Assembly (NCBI RefSeq): GCF_022900255.1
Contig: NZ_JALIRM010000001.1
Coordinates: 1-64,000 of the forward strand
Reading direction: 5' to 3'
From: Lederbergia wuyishanensis
Lineage (GTDB): Bacteria > Bacillota > Bacilli > Bacillales > Bacillaceae_C
DNA: 64,000 nt
Shown here: piece by piece, positions 1 to 8,543 of the stretch
Position numbering within the stretch: the first letter of the stretch is position 1
Layout: each line of letters begins with the position of its first letter
Notes under the pieces: model-generated
Databases searched by the model: none
The model's input: the letters and a program-made list of their open reading frames with translations, nothing else
Told to the model about the DNA's origin: nothing
Program-made: the position numbers and the translations under genes

Positions 1-117
1 GATTTCCCATCGCGCAAGCGAGTAAGATCCCTGAAAGATGATCAGGTTGATAGGTCCGGTGTGGAAGTGTGGCGACACATGGAGCTGACGGATACTAATC
101 GATCGAGGACTTAATCA
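1..117 (+). rRNA. 23S ribosomal RNA, 3' end
   Basis: Only the last ~117 bases of a large-subunit rRNA gene are inside the window. The end matches the conserved Bacillus 23S terminus (GAGCTGACGGATACTAATCG followed by ATCGAGGACTTAA). The following spacer and 5S gene confirm a normal 16S-23S-5S operon. The exact 3' nucleotide is set by analogy with B. subtilis. Confidence 0.95.
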
Positions 118-225
118 ATGTATGATACGGTTTGCCTTCTCTATTATTTGGTTTTGAGGGAATGAAAAATTTCTCTTGAAAAATCTAAAAAACATATTAT
201 AATAAAATATGTCGATTATGAATTG

Positions 226-342
<117 letters not shown>

Positions 343-352
343 GATATATCAT

Positions 353-427
353 TCCGCAGTAGCTCAGTGGTAGAGCTATCGGCTGTTAACCGATCGGTCG
401 TAGGTTCGAATCCTACCTGCGGAGCCA
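353..427 (+). tRNA. tRNA-Asn (GTT)
   Basis: Cloverleaf with acceptor TCCGCAG/CTGCGGA, discriminator G, T-loop TTCGAAT and encoded CCA. The anticodon loop carries GTT between the GGCT/AGCC-like stem arms. First tRNA after 5S, as in the B. subtilis trnD-type order. Confidence 0.96.
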
Positions 428-431
428 TATT

Positions 432-523
432 GGAGAGCTGTCCGAGTGGCCGAAGGAGCACGATTGGAAATCGTGTAGGCGGCTAACGCTGTCTCAAGGG
501 TTCAAATCCCTTGCTCTCCGCCA
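432..523 (+). tRNA. tRNA-Ser (GGA)
   Basis: Class II tRNA of 92 nt with a long variable arm (TAGGCGGCTAACGCTGTCTC). The anticodon loop TTGGAAA gives GGA. Acceptor GGAGAGC pairs with GCTCTCC; CCA is encoded. Confidence 0.96.
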
Positions 524-539
524 TTCACACATTACATAT

Positions 540-614
540 GGCCCCTTGGTCAAGCGGTTAAGACACCGCCCTTTCACGGCGGTAACACGGGTTCGAATCC
601 CGTAGGGGTCACCA
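540..614 (+). tRNA. tRNA-Glu (TTC)
   Basis: Acceptor GGCCCCT pairs with AGGGGTC, discriminator A and encoded CCA. The anticodon loop CTTTCAC reads TTC between GCCGCC-type stem arms. Confidence 0.96.
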
Positions 615-624
615 ATTTTATTAT

Positions 625-698
<74 letters not shown>

Positions 699-740
699 TA
701 TTAATAATTTAGATACTATTAGATCAGTACTAGATTATTT

Positions 741-816
741 GGTCCCGTGGTGTAGCGGTTAACATGCCTGCCTGTCACGCAGGAGATCGCGGGTTCGATT
801 CCCGTCGGGACCGCCA
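741..816 (+). tRNA. tRNA-Asp (GTC)
   Basis: Acceptor GGTCCCG pairs with CGGGACC, then discriminator G and encoded CCA. The anticodon loop CTGTCAC reads GTC. Confidence 0.96.
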
Positions 817-883
817 TTTATATTATTTACATAATATATAATGATTTTAGTTGCATATGAATCAAATTTCTTAGTATTACATA

Positions 884-959
884 GGCTCAGTAGCTCAGTC
901 GGTAGAGCAAAGGACTGAAAATCCTTGTGTCGGCGGTTCGATTCCGTCCTGAGCCACCA
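884..959 (+). tRNA. tRNA-Phe (GAA)
   Basis: 76-nt cloverleaf; acceptor GGCTCAG/CTGAGCC, anticodon loop CTGAAAA (GAA), discriminator A, encoded CCA. Confidence 0.96.
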
Positions 960-971
960 TTTATTCAATAT

Positions 972-1056
972 GGTGGGGTAGCGAAGTGGCTAAACGCGGC
1001 GGACTGTAAATCCGCTCCCTCCGGGTTCGGCGGTTCGAATCCGTCCCCCACCACCA
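972..1056 (+). tRNA. tRNA-Tyr (GTA)
   Basis: 85-nt class II tRNA with a long variable arm; acceptor GGTGGGG/CCCCACC, anticodon loop CTGTAAA (GTA), discriminator A, encoded CCA. Confidence 0.96.
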
Positions 1057-1065
1057 TTTTAATAC

Positions 1066-1139
1066 AGGGGTATAGTTTAATGGTAAAACGAAGGTCTCCA
1101 AAACCTTTGATGTGGGTTCGATTCCTACTACCCCTGCCA
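1066..1139 (+). tRNA. tRNA-Trp (CCA)
   Basis: Acceptor AGGGGTA/TACCCCT, anticodon loop CTCCAAA (CCA), discriminator G, encoded CCA end. 74 nt. Confidence 0.96.
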
Positions 1140-1151
1140 ATTTAAATTTAT

Positions 1152-1228
1152 GGCGGTTGTGGCGAAGGGGTTAACGCATCGGATTGTGGCTCCGACACTC
1201 GTGGGTTCGATTCCCATCAATCGCCCCA
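1152..1228 (+). tRNA. tRNA-His (GTG)
   Basis: The acceptor has eight pairs (GGCGGTTG/CAATCGCC), consistent with the extra G at position -1 opposite C73 typical of histidine tRNA. Anticodon loop TTGTGGC reads GTG. CCA is encoded. Confidence 0.95.
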
Positions 1229-1260
1229 TTTTATTTTTTATTAAAAGTTTATGTTTTGAT

Positions 1261-1332
1261 TGGGCTATAGCCAAGCGGTAAGGCAACGGACTTTGACTCC
1301 GTCATTCGTTGGTTCGAATCCAGCTAGCCCAG
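1261..1332 (+). tRNA. tRNA-Gln (TTG)
   Basis: Acceptor TGGGCTA/TAGCCCA, anticodon loop CTTTGAC (TTG), discriminator G. The next bases are TTT, so CCA is not encoded. Only three bases separate it from the following tRNA-Gly. Confidence 0.95.
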
Positions 1333-1335
1333 TTT

Positions 1336-1410
1336 GCGGAAGTAGTTCAGTGGTAGAACACCACCTTGCCAAGGTGGGGGTCGCGGGTTCGAATCCCGTC
1401 TTCCGCTCCA
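1336..1410 (+). tRNA. tRNA-Gly (GCC)
   Basis: Acceptor GCGGAAG/CTTCCGC, anticodon loop TTGCCAA (GCC), discriminator T, encoded CCA. Confidence 0.96.
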
Positions 1411-1415
1411 AAAAT

Positions 1416-1489
1416 GGCGGCATAGCCAAGTGGTAAGGCACGGGTCTGCAACACCCTTATCACCGGTTCAAATCCGGTTGCCGCCTCCA
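1416..1489 (+). tRNA. tRNA-Cys (GCA)
   Basis: Acceptor GGCGGCA/TGCCGCC, anticodon loop CTGCAAC (GCA), discriminator T, encoded CCA. Confidence 0.96.
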
Positions 1490-1497
1490 TAAGCTTT

Positions 1498-1580
1498 GCC
1501 CGAGTGGTGGAATGGCAGACACGGTGGACTCAAAATCCACTGCCTTCGCGGGCGTGCCGGTTCAAGTCCGGCCTCGGGTA
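1498..1580 (+). tRNA. tRNA-Leu (CAA)
   Basis: Class II tRNA with a long variable arm (GCCTTCGCGGGC). The anticodon stem GTGGA/TCCAC encloses loop CTCAAAA, giving CAA. The acceptor ends in a G-T wobble (GCCCGAG/CTCGGGT). CCA is not encoded; TTTT follows discriminator A. Confidence 0.94.
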
Positions 1581-1607
1581 TTTTGAAAATCGTTTATTGT
1601 ATAATAT

Positions 1608-1647
1608 AAAGGTGTAGAAAATAATTATATTTTCTACACCTTTTTTG
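1608..1647 (+). terminator. terminator of the rRNA/tRNA cluster
   Basis: A near-perfect inverted repeat (AAAGGTGTAGAAAATA / TATTTTCTACACCTTT) is followed by a T run. It ends the tRNA run after tRNA-Leu. Confidence 0.9.
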
Positions 1648-1933
1648 TTTAACTTTCTCTATTCCTAACTTTAATATATTAATAGTGTATTTGAATGCAT
1701 AGAGGATTAATTTGACAAGTTGAACTTCACATTTTTTGTCTAGAAATAATGTCTATATTTAATTTGGATTATTAGTTTAAGAAAGTGGCGAAAAAATATA
1801 AAATACATGCACTTTTCACTACAATAGTTAGTTATATTTATGATTAATGATAAATTATTAAAGGATTTTTTCTAATTAAATAGAAAGTGTTATGAAGAGC
1901 AAATATATAAAAGCTGTTTATGGAGGAAACCTT
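1648..1933. other. intergenic, no gene seen
   Basis: AT-rich spacer between the tRNA terminator and the short-chain dehydrogenase gene. A TTGACA hexamer occurs at 1712-1717 but no good -10 box lies 17 bp further on, so no promoter is claimed. Confidence 0.5.
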
Positions 1934-2656
1934 ATGGAAAAAAATGCATTAGTTACAGGTGCTGATCGAGGATTAGGATTTTCATTGACGCATTGGCTGT
2001 TAGAGAATGGGTATAAAGTATTTGCTGGCCGATATAATGAGGACTGGACACTTTTGGATGATTTAAAAGTAAAATACCCTGATATGCTTGAATTGGTTAC
2101 TTTGGACGTAGGTAATGACAAAAGTGTTGAAGATGCGGCACGTTTCATTCAAACGAAAACCTCATATCTCGATATTATTATTAATAATGCGGGAATCATT
2201 GATCAAGCAAAAAATGCAACAATTTTAGAGGAACAGGATTTCGAGGTTATGCAACAATTGTTTAATATTAATTCTCTAGGGGCATTGAGGGTTTCAAATC
2301 AATTTATTGATCTTTTATTGAAAGGGGATACAAAACTAGTAGTTAATATTTCCTCCGAGGCAGGTAGTATTGCAAGAAATCAAAGAACGAACTGGTACGG
2401 TTATTGTATGTCCAAGGCGGCTTTGAATATGCAGTCTTCTATTTTACATAAGCATTTAACGTCTTTAGGTGGTCAAGTATTAGTATTTCACCCCGGTTGG
2501 ATGCAAACCTATATGGAAGGATTTCATTATAAGGAAGCGACTTATCCACCTGAAATTGCGGCTGAAAAAATAATGAAGCTCGTTCATGATCATAAACGTT
2601 TCTTGGCAGAAGAACCTGCATATATCGATCTTGAAGGGCAAGTTTGGCCCTGGTAA
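1934..2656 (+). CDS. short-chain dehydrogenase/reductase (SDR)
   Basis: 240-residue NAD(P)-dependent oxidoreductase of the classical SDR family. Visible motifs: cofactor-binding TGADRGLG (residues 8-15), NNAG (84-87), and the catalytic YCMSK (Tyr157, Lys161) preceded by a serine-rich NISSEAGS stretch. The start is ATG 1934, which has TGGAGGAAAC seven bases upstream; an in-frame ATG at 1892 lacks a comparable site. It is followed on the same strand by a Gfo/Idh/MocA dehydrogenase and a sugar-phosphate isomerase, suggesting a sugar or polyol pathway. The substrate cannot be read from the sequence. Confidence 0.88.
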   Translation: MEKNALVTGADRGLGFSLTHWLLENGYKVFAGRYNEDWTLLDDLKVKYPDMLELVTLDVGNDKSVEDAARFIQTKTSYLDIIINNAGIIDQAKNATILEEQDFEVMQQLFNINSLGALRVSNQFIDLLLKGDTKLVVNISSEAGSIARNQRTNWYGYCMSKAALNMQSSILHKHLTSLGGQVLVFHPGWMQTYMEGFHYKEATYPPEIAAEKIMKLVHDHKRFLAEEPAYIDLEGQVWPW

Positions 2657-2744
2657 AAAGAAATCAATTGTAAAATATAGTAACCTAAGAATATATAACA
2701 AAATATATATACGATTTGCTTGAAAAAGAGTGGGGGCGATTCAT

Positions 2745-3803
2745 TTGGAGAAACAGCTGAACGTCGGTTTGATTGGTTATGGATTTGCGGGGAGAGCTTT
2801 TCACGCACCTGTTATCACTTCAGTACCTGGATTAAATTTAAGAAAAGTTGTGGAAAGACACAGTGATAATTCTAAAAAACGTTATCCATGGGTCGATGTA
2901 GTTCGCTCTGTGGATGATCTATATGGGGATCCAGAAATTGATTTAGTCGTAGTAACTACTCCAAGTACAAATCATGTTGAATTTGTTCGTGATGCTCTTA
3001 ATGCTGAGAAGCATGTCGTAGTGGAAAAGCCATTTACTACTACGGCTGAAGAAGCGGATGAATTGATTAAACTTGCTAAAGAAAAAAATAAAGTTTTAAG
3101 TGTATTTCACAATCGACGCTGGGATGGAGACTTTATGACTGTTCGTGAAATCCTTCAAAACGGATTAATTGGTGAAGTGAAAGAATGCGAATTCCATTGG
3201 GATAGTTTTAATCCTATTGCTTCCTCCACTAATTGGAGAGAAAAGTCTGGTCCAGGTACTGGAGTTTTGTATGATTTAGGAGTTCATTTAATTGATCAAG
3301 CGATATGTCTATTTGGTATCCCTAATATGATTTCTGCTGATGTTCAAATTCAACGTGTAGGCGCTATGGCACATGATTATTTTGATTTGACACTTTTTTA
3401 TGAACGCCATCTGAAAGTGTCGTTGAAATCGTCAAGAATGGTTCGTACGAAAGGTCCCCGATATATCCTGCATGGGGATAAAGGTTCATTTATTAAATAT
3501 GGATTAGACCCCCAAGAACAAGCTTTAATTGACGGGCATACTCCATCTAATAGTAGAAATTGGGGGAAAGAACCTGAGGAGTCATGGGGACTAATTGAAA
3601 CGACAGTCGGTGGATTGAATGTTAAAGGTACTATAGAAACAATTCCTGGGGCATATCAGGATTACTATCAAAATATTTATGAGCATATTACAGGAGTATC
3701 CAATCTTGTTGTTAAACCTGAGGAAGCACGATTGAATATTCGTCTGATAGAACTTGCGCTTGAAAGCCATAAAGAAGGTAAAGTAATACCCGTTCATTTA
3801 TAA
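2745..3803 (+). CDS. Gfo/Idh/MocA family oxidoreductase
   Basis: 352-residue dehydrogenase of the glucose-fructose / inositol dehydrogenase superfamily. The N-terminal Rossmann motif is IGYGFAGRAFHAP, and the catalytic EKP motif (VVVEKPFTTTAEEADEL) is intact; the C-terminal half is the mixed alpha/beta substrate domain. TTG 2745 is preferred as start because GGGGGC lies seven bases upstream; an in-frame GTG at 2730 has only an A-rich leader. The gene sits between an SDR and a xylose-isomerase-like protein, and the following gene begins 12 bases after its stop, so the two are probably co-transcribed. Likely acts on a sugar or polyol in the cytoplasm; inositol, glucose and related substrates are all possible. 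Confidence 0.88.
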   Translation: MEKQLNVGLIGYGFAGRAFHAPVITSVPGLNLRKVVERHSDNSKKRYPWVDVVRSVDDLYGDPEIDLVVVTTPSTNHVEFVRDALNAEKHVVVEKPFTTTAEEADELIKLAKEKNKVLSVFHNRRWDGDFMTVREILQNGLIGEVKECEFHWDSFNPIASSTNWREKSGPGTGVLYDLGVHLIDQAICLFGIPNMISADVQIQRVGAMAHDYFDLTLFYERHLKVSLKSSRMVRTKGPRYILHGDKGSFIKYGLDPQEQALIDGHTPSNSRNWGKEPEESWGLIETTVGGLNVKGTIETIPGAYQDYYQNIYEHITGVSNLVVKPEEARLNIRLIELALESHKEGKVIPVHL

Positions 3804-3814
3804 AAGAAAGTGAG

Positions 3815-4651
3815 ATGAGAGATATGTTTCCATTTAAAATAGCACTAAACACTTCAACATTATTTCCTTTTAATCTTAATGTCATTCAGCAAATTGAGGT
3901 TGCTGAAGAAGCTGGATTTGAGGGTATTGAGCTTTGGATGCAAGATATCGAAGCTTATATCTCGGGTGGTGGAACTATTCAAGAAATCAAATCTGCATTA
4001 GAGAGAGCGAATATAGAGTTTATAAATGCAATAACATTTTTTAAATGGGCTGATGTAGATGCAGAGGTACGTAAAGCGGCGTTCGAACAAGCAGAAAAGG
4101 AAATGCAATTACTTAAGTTACTGGGATGTAAATACATAGCCGCTCCTCCTTTTGGGAATGTAGAGGGTACAAACCTAGATGAGATGGCAGAGTATTTTAA
4201 TTATATAGTTCGTTTAGGACGACAAGTTGGAGTAGAGCCTATTCTCGAGTTTTGGGGAAAAGCTAAGAAGCTCTCAACATTGGATGAAGCGCATTATGTT
4301 TTGGATAAAAGCAATATTTCTAATGGGAAGATGTTATTAGACCCTTTCCATATGTACGTTGGTGGTAGTGATTTTTCTGGATTAAAAAGCTTAAAAGGGG
4401 AAGAAATTGGTGTTTTTCATATAAATGATTATCCGAATAATCCCGAAAAAGATGAATTGACAGATCAGGATCGCGTTTTTCCAGGAGAAGGAGCTTTGCC
4501 TACTGAGGAAATAGCTCAATTATTAAATGCTATTGAATATGATGGCTATTTGTCCTTGGAATTATTCATTGAGGATTTTAAAGGAAAAACAGCTGCGGAA
4601 GTTGCGAAATATGGCCATAATTCTGTAAGAAAATCTTTTGAACTTTTATAA
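3815..4651 (+). CDS. sugar phosphate isomerase/epimerase, TIM barrel
   Basis: 278-residue xylose-isomerase-like TIM-barrel protein (AP endonuclease 2 fold family). Putative metal-ligand strands are seen in order: PILEFWG, LLDPFHMY, VFHINDYP and LSLELF, matching the Glu/Asp/His/Glu metal site of the family. The start is uncertain between ATG 3815 and ATG 3824; both lie in a purine-rich AGAAAGTGAGATGAGAGAT context. Third gene of a putative sugar/polyol operon. Family members act as isomerases, epimerases or inosose dehydratase-like enzymes; the exact substrate is not recognisable. Confidence 0.85.
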   Translation: MRDMFPFKIALNTSTLFPFNLNVIQQIEVAEEAGFEGIELWMQDIEAYISGGGTIQEIKSALERANIEFINAITFFKWADVDAEVRKAAFEQAEKEMQLLKLLGCKYIAAPPFGNVEGTNLDEMAEYFNYIVRLGRQVGVEPILEFWGKAKKLSTLDEAHYVLDKSNISNGKMLLDPFHMYVGGSDFSGLKSLKGEEIGVFHINDYPNNPEKDELTDQDRVFPGEGALPTEEIAQLLNAIEYDGYLSLELFIEDFKGKTAAEVAKYGHNSVRKSFELL

Positions 4652-4655
4652 TATA

Positions 4656-4689
4656 AAAGGCGACATATAATCATAGCTATGTCGCCTTC
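4656..4689 (+). terminator. probable terminator of the sugar operon
   Basis: Inverted repeat AAGGCGACATA / TATGTCGCCTT just after the isomerase stop. The T run is poor (TTCAATAT), so termination strength is uncertain. Confidence 0.6.
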
Positions 4690-4715
4690 AATATCGTAAC
4701 GGGGAGGATTTACAC

Positions 4716-5255
4716 TTGAAGAAATGGATATTAATAATTGGAATTCCCCTCATTTTAGTCCTCGCAAGCACTGGTGTTTATTTTACATTAAGTAATTCAG
4801 TAAAAGATTCTGATATTGTAAAACAACAATCACCTATTAAGGAAAAGCAGCCAGTCGTTCAGGTTGACGTAGAAGTAGATGAAAGTGATAATATTGTGCT
4901 GACGAATGATGCGATTAAAGATATGCATAATACATTAAATAATCTTGTTGGATGGGGAGGAGCCGAAAAATTTAGTTTTTCTTCTAATAAGGCAAAATTA
5001 GAAGCTTTATATGATGATATTGAATTAATCATAATTTATGAAAAAACAGATTCAATAAAATCCGATTTGCAAAATGCATTAGATGCACTTGAAAAAGCAA
5101 TGAATGAAGAAGATATCAATGGAATAATTGTTGTTCATCGAATTGTTCATGATTTAGATGGGTATTTAAATAAGGATCCATTAGACGGAAAAATATGGGG
5201 ATACACTGAGACTGTAAGTGGTAATGCAAAAAAAGCATTAAAGTATATTCAATAA
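4716..5255 (+). CDS. hypothetical membrane-anchored extracellular protein
   Basis: 179 residues. The TTG start at 4716 follows GGGGAGG at 4701-4707. An N-terminal hydrophobic segment (residues 4-24, ILIIGIPLILVLASTGVYF) after MKKW acts as signal anchor; there is no lipobox cysteine. The remainder is acidic and lysine-rich, predicted helical, with DALEKAMNEEDING and VHRIVHDLDGYLN stretches. No family is recognised. It is bounded by its own terminator downstream and appears monocistronic. Confidence 0.7.
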   Translation: MKKWILIIGIPLILVLASTGVYFTLSNSVKDSDIVKQQSPIKEKQPVVQVDVEVDESDNIVLTNDAIKDMHNTLNNLVGWGGAEKFSFSSNKAKLEALYDDIELIIIYEKTDSIKSDLQNALDALEKAMNEEDINGIIVVHRIVHDLDGYLNKDPLDGKIWGYTETVSGNAKKALKYIQ

Positions 5256-5292
5256 TGAATAATTTAATTGAGAGTTAATGGTACTGTATATA

Positions 5293-5345
5293 TTTTCGGA
5301 ATCGTGTCCAATAACCCTTTTGTCGAGACACGATTCCGAATTTTG
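5293..5345 (+). terminator. terminator after the hypothetical anchored protein
   Basis: Fourteen-base inverted repeat TTCGGAATCGTGTC / GACACGATTCCGAA followed by TTTTG. Confidence 0.85.
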
Positions 5346-5475
5346 TTATCACAAATACAAGTGTAAAAAACAATACTTATTTAAATTTGCAAAATTAGAC
5401 AAAAAATTGAACATTTTGTTACATACGTTGCATTTCTGTGATTGTTTTTATATAATAAAAAAGTTCCCAATTGAT

Positions 5476-5549
5476 GCGGGTGTAGTTTAGTGGTAAAACT
5501 ACAGCCTTCCAAGCTGTTGTCGTGGGTTCGATTCCCATCACCCGCTCCA
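5476..5549 (+). tRNA. tRNA-Gly (TCC)
   Basis: Solitary tRNA gene away from the main cluster. Acceptor GCGGGTG/CACCCGC, anticodon stem ACAGC/GCTGT enclosing CTTCCAA (TCC), T-loop TTCGATT, discriminator T and encoded CCA. Confidence 0.95.
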
Positions 5550-5642
5550 TACATACCAAGCGCAGTGTCTTGTTCTAAAAATGAACGGGGTTCTGCGTTT
5601 TTTATTGTCTTCTTATTCCGATAATCGCTTATTAAACGATTA

Positions 5643-6317
5643 TCAAGTCGCTGCTTTTATTACTTTAAATCTTCCTTCCCCTCCGTTAATTTGTGTGAAC
5701 ATTCCTGATAAAGAAGCGAGAAGTTCATTTGCCGATTTATCGTCGATTGAAGATGGTAAGTATATGATTTGAAGTGCATTCTTAGTATTATGAGTAACTG
5801 CAGTACGAGTCGAATCAACAAAAGGACTTCCAAACGGACCATTGTTATCAACGGAAAGAAGTAAATGTTCAAGCTGATTTTCTCTTCCGTTTAGTCCTTC
5901 ATATCCTTCATCTTTTTGTCCAATGCGAATAACTATATCCCCAATAATTTTATCCTTATCATAGATACCAAACGGAACTCTATATTTTAATGAAAAAAAG
6001 TTATTAACGTCTGTGGCTGAATTCGTGCTAGGAAGAAATTGTTGTTTTTTTACTCGCCTGTATAATGCTTCGGCCGAATGTCTATAACGATTTGGGTCTT
6101 TACCTAGTTGTTTGAATATCCTTCGCCACTCTTTTATTTCTGCATAGTCACTAACATTCTTATCTTCTAAATCAAAAAATAAAGATTCCTGAAATAATTG
6201 CAGTCTTCCTTTTAACATTTGTGGAGATTCTTCTACTATAATATTTTCGTAATCGATTATACCGATTATTAATTCTGGCAATAAAAATCGTAAATCTGAA
6301 TCTATATGAATTTCCAA
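5643..6317 (-). CDS. B3/B4 domain-containing protein
   Basis: 224 residues with the B3/B4 fold known from the tRNA-binding region of phenylalanyl-tRNA synthetase beta chain. Typical stretches are EWRRIFKQLGKDPNRYRHSA, LYRRVKK, a DVNNFFSLKYRVPFGIYD segment and ENQLEHLLLSVDNNGPFGSP. Stand-alone proteins of this type are common in Bacillus; some relatives edit or bind aminoacyl-tRNA, but the role of this one is not established. TTG 6317 is chosen because GGAGG lies eight bases upstream; an in-frame TTG at 6332 overlaps that site. It converges on the tRNA-Gly and diverges from queG. Confidence 0.82.
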   Translation of the reverse strand: MEIHIDSDLRFLLPELIIGIIDYENIIVEESPQMLKGRLQLFQESLFFDLEDKNVSDYAEIKEWRRIFKQLGKDPNRYRHSAEALYRRVKKQQFLPSTNSATDVNNFFSLKYRVPFGIYDKDKIIGDIVIRIGQKDEGYEGLNGRENQLEHLLLSVDNNGPFGSPFVDSTRTAVTHNTKNALQIIYLPSSIDDKSANELLASLSGMFTQINGGEGRFKVIKAAT

Positions 6318-6423
6318 CCTTTCCACCTCCAAAAAACATTAAAAATAGTTTACCATAGAACTAATAGTAAAATCTTAATCGACAATTTATCGTTTATATA
6401 AAATCTAAATGAGAGGAGGTACA

Positions 6424-7572
6424 ATGATGGATTATCTTCAATTGAAAAAAGATATTATTGAATTTAGTAAAAGTATAGGCATTGATAAAATTGGATTTGC
6501 TAGTTCCGATCCTTTTATTGAGATGAAGAACTTGCTGATTCGTCAGCAAGAACTTGGATTTCAATCGGGCTTTGAAGAGAAAGATATTGAAAAGCGGACT
6601 GATCCAAGTTTAATCTTTGATGGACCACGCTCTATCATAGCCATTGCATTGGCTTATCCATCAAGAATGAAAGATGCTCCTAAGGGCAAAAAAGGGGAGC
6701 GAAGAGGAATCTTTTGCCGGGCTTCTTGGGGAATCGATTATCACATTTTAGTTCGTGAAAAGCTTGAACTATTAGCTGAATATATTGATAGTAAAGTTCC
6801 TAATTCACGATTTAAATTAATGGTGGATACAGGAGAATTAGTAGATCGGGCAGTTGCAGAACGTGCAGGTATTGGGTGGAGTGGAAAAAATTGTTCGATT
6901 ATTACTCCTGAATTTGGTTCGTACGTATATCTTGGAGAAATGATTACGAATCTACCCTTAGAACCTGATGAACCTCTACATGATCAGTGTGGAGAATGTA
7001 GATTATGCATAGATGTTTGTCCAACAGGGGCTCTCGTCCAGCCGGGGCAACTAAACGCCCAGAAGTGTATTGCCTTTCAAACCCAGACAAAAGGTTTTTT
7101 GGCTGATGAATTTAGGGATAAATTAGGAAATCGGATTTATGGTTGTGATACGTGCCAGACGGTTTGTCCGAAAAATAAAGGAATGGATTTTCATGTTCAT
7201 CCCGAAATGGAACCCAATCCTGAAATTGTAAAACCACTTCTACAGCCACTACTTTCCATATCAAATCGTGATTTTAACGAAAAGTTTGGAAAAATTGCTG
7301 GTTCATGGAGAGGGAAGAAACCGATTCAACGAAATGCTATCGTAGCACTTGCTCATTTCAAAGAAAAATCTGCTGTCAAAGATTTAGTTGAGGTTTTGAA
7401 GAAGGATGTTCGACCCGTAATGAGAGGAACAGCTGCTTGGGCTTTAGGGAAAATTGGCGGAACTGAAGCGAAAGAAGCATTATTGAATGCTGAAAAAGTA
7501 GAGCAGGATGAAGAAGTGAAAACAGAAATTAAAAAAGGTCTTAATTATTTTATTGTTAAAGATGAAGCGTAG
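6424..7572 (+). CDS. queG: epoxyqueuosine reductase QueG
   Basis: 382-residue cobalamin-dependent enzyme that reduces epoxyqueuosine to queuosine in the wobble position of GUN-anticodon tRNAs. The sequence shows VDTGELVDRAVAERAGIGW (Asp135 region, the family's catalytic acid), two [4Fe-4S] ferredoxin motifs (CGECRLCIDVCP at 189-200, Cys215, CDTCQTVCP at 241-249), and C-terminal HEAT-like repeats (AIVALAHF..., AAWALGKIGG). ATG 6424 follows GAGGAGGT. Head of the queG-yhbB-trmL order known from B. subtilis (yhbA-yhbB-cspR); both queG and trmL modify the tRNA wobble base. Confidence 0.95.
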   Translation: MMDYLQLKKDIIEFSKSIGIDKIGFASSDPFIEMKNLLIRQQELGFQSGFEEKDIEKRTDPSLIFDGPRSIIAIALAYPSRMKDAPKGKKGERRGIFCRASWGIDYHILVREKLELLAEYIDSKVPNSRFKLMVDTGELVDRAVAERAGIGWSGKNCSIITPEFGSYVYLGEMITNLPLEPDEPLHDQCGECRLCIDVCPTGALVQPGQLNAQKCIAFQTQTKGFLADEFRDKLGNRIYGCDTCQTVCPKNKGMDFHVHPEMEPNPEIVKPLLQPLLSISNRDFNEKFGKIAGSWRGKKPIQRNAIVALAHFKEKSAVKDLVEVLKKDVRPVMRGTAAWALGKIGGTEAKEALLNAEKVEQDEEVKTEIKKGLNYFIVKDEA

Positions 7573-7590
7573 CAACTTCATCTTTTTTTA
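7558..7590 (+). terminator. terminator overlapping the queG stop codon
   Basis: GATGAAG / CTTCATC hairpin whose loop contains the queG TAG, followed by seven T. It would separate queG from yhbB at least partly. Confidence 0.75.
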
Positions 7591-7640
7591 TACTTTTAAC
7601 TGACATCCCACGCATATATATCGATGAGGAGGGATGTCTC

Positions 7641-8507
7641 GTGAGAAAGCAATTAGCTGCAAAGCTGGAGGAACGATCTGAACAGTTTGTTCAAAGAAAA
7701 AAAGTGGAAGAAGAAAAAATAATTAAAAAGCAACAATCACTTAAAAAGAGAAAAGCTGAAATCGTGAAGGTCATGGCAACAGGCAAAATTTTTTCGAGAA
7801 AACGGGAAGATGATCAAGATCAAATATATTATAATGTGCATTTAAAATATTTCATTAAACAAGGAGGGCTTTTCTATCTTGAAGAAGAGATTGAGAATCG
7901 CAAGGCATCGTTTTTCAAAGGAGCAGTCTATGAAGACGTAGAGCTGCCGGTAATTTATCCAAAGGAAGAAGAAAGAAATTATCTATTAAACGAGAATAGT
8001 CAAGAACAAAGGTATCCGTTTTATTATGACCGTTTAAAAGCAGTTCGGTATGCGGAGAGGTGGTGGAATGACTATAACCCTGCGTATAAAAAATTTGAAG
8101 TAGATTGTACGAATTATATATCTCAGTGCCTTCATGCAGGTGGAGCTCCGATGCGAGGATATCCAAATCGTTCGAAAGGCTGGTGGCATCAATATAGAAG
8201 TTGGAGTTATAGTTGGGCTGTTGCCAATTCTTTAAAAGGACATTTACAAACATCCACAGTCGGATTAAAAGCGAGAGAAGTAAAGGATCCTATGCAGTTA
8301 CAATTAGGGGACGTCATTTGTTATGATTTCCAAGGCGATGGACGTTTTGATCATAATACAATCGTAACGGGTAAGGATGCTGCTGGGATGCCTCTTGTTA
8401 ACGCCCATACGTATAATAGTAGGATGAGGTACTGGGCTTATGAAGATTCATCTGCATATACGCCGAATATAAAATATAAAATGTTTACCATTATAGATGA
8501 TGCCTAA
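7641..8507 (+). CDS. yhbB: amidase-domain protein YhbB
   Basis: 288 residues. The N-terminal ~60 residues are highly charged (EERSEQFVQRKKVEEEKIIKK). The C-terminal half (about 130-285) is an amidase_6-type domain with YAERWWNDYNPAY, catalytic-looking VDCTNYISQCLHAGG (Cys), GWWHQYRSWSYSW, and FDHNTIVTG plus VNAHTYN histidines, the Cys/His arrangement of NlpC/CHAP-like hydrolases. No signal peptide is evident. GTG 7641 follows GAGGAGGG. Position between queG and trmL matches B. subtilis yhbB. Substrate unknown; a cell-wall amide is the family expectation. Confidence 0.85.
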   Translation: MRKQLAAKLEERSEQFVQRKKVEEEKIIKKQQSLKKRKAEIVKVMATGKIFSRKREDDQDQIYYNVHLKYFIKQGGLFYLEEEIENRKASFFKGAVYEDVELPVIYPKEEERNYLLNENSQEQRYPFYYDRLKAVRYAERWWNDYNPAYKKFEVDCTNYISQCLHAGGAPMRGYPNRSKGWWHQYRSWSYSWAVANSLKGHLQTSTVGLKAREVKDPMQLQLGDVICYDFQGDGRFDHNTIVTGKDAAGMPLVNAHTYNSRMRYWAYEDSSAYTPNIKYKMFTIIDDA

Positions 8508-8543
8508 GATTTTGTTGTATAATGGCAAGTGAGGTGAACATAC

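Noticed and set aside
1712-1750. TTGACA hexamer as a promoter of the sugar operon
   Set aside because: No acceptable -10 at 16-18 bases spacing.
5581-5772. 63-codon plus-strand frame after tRNA-Gly
   Set aside because: It mirrors the B3/B4 protein gene on the other strand and has no ribosome site.
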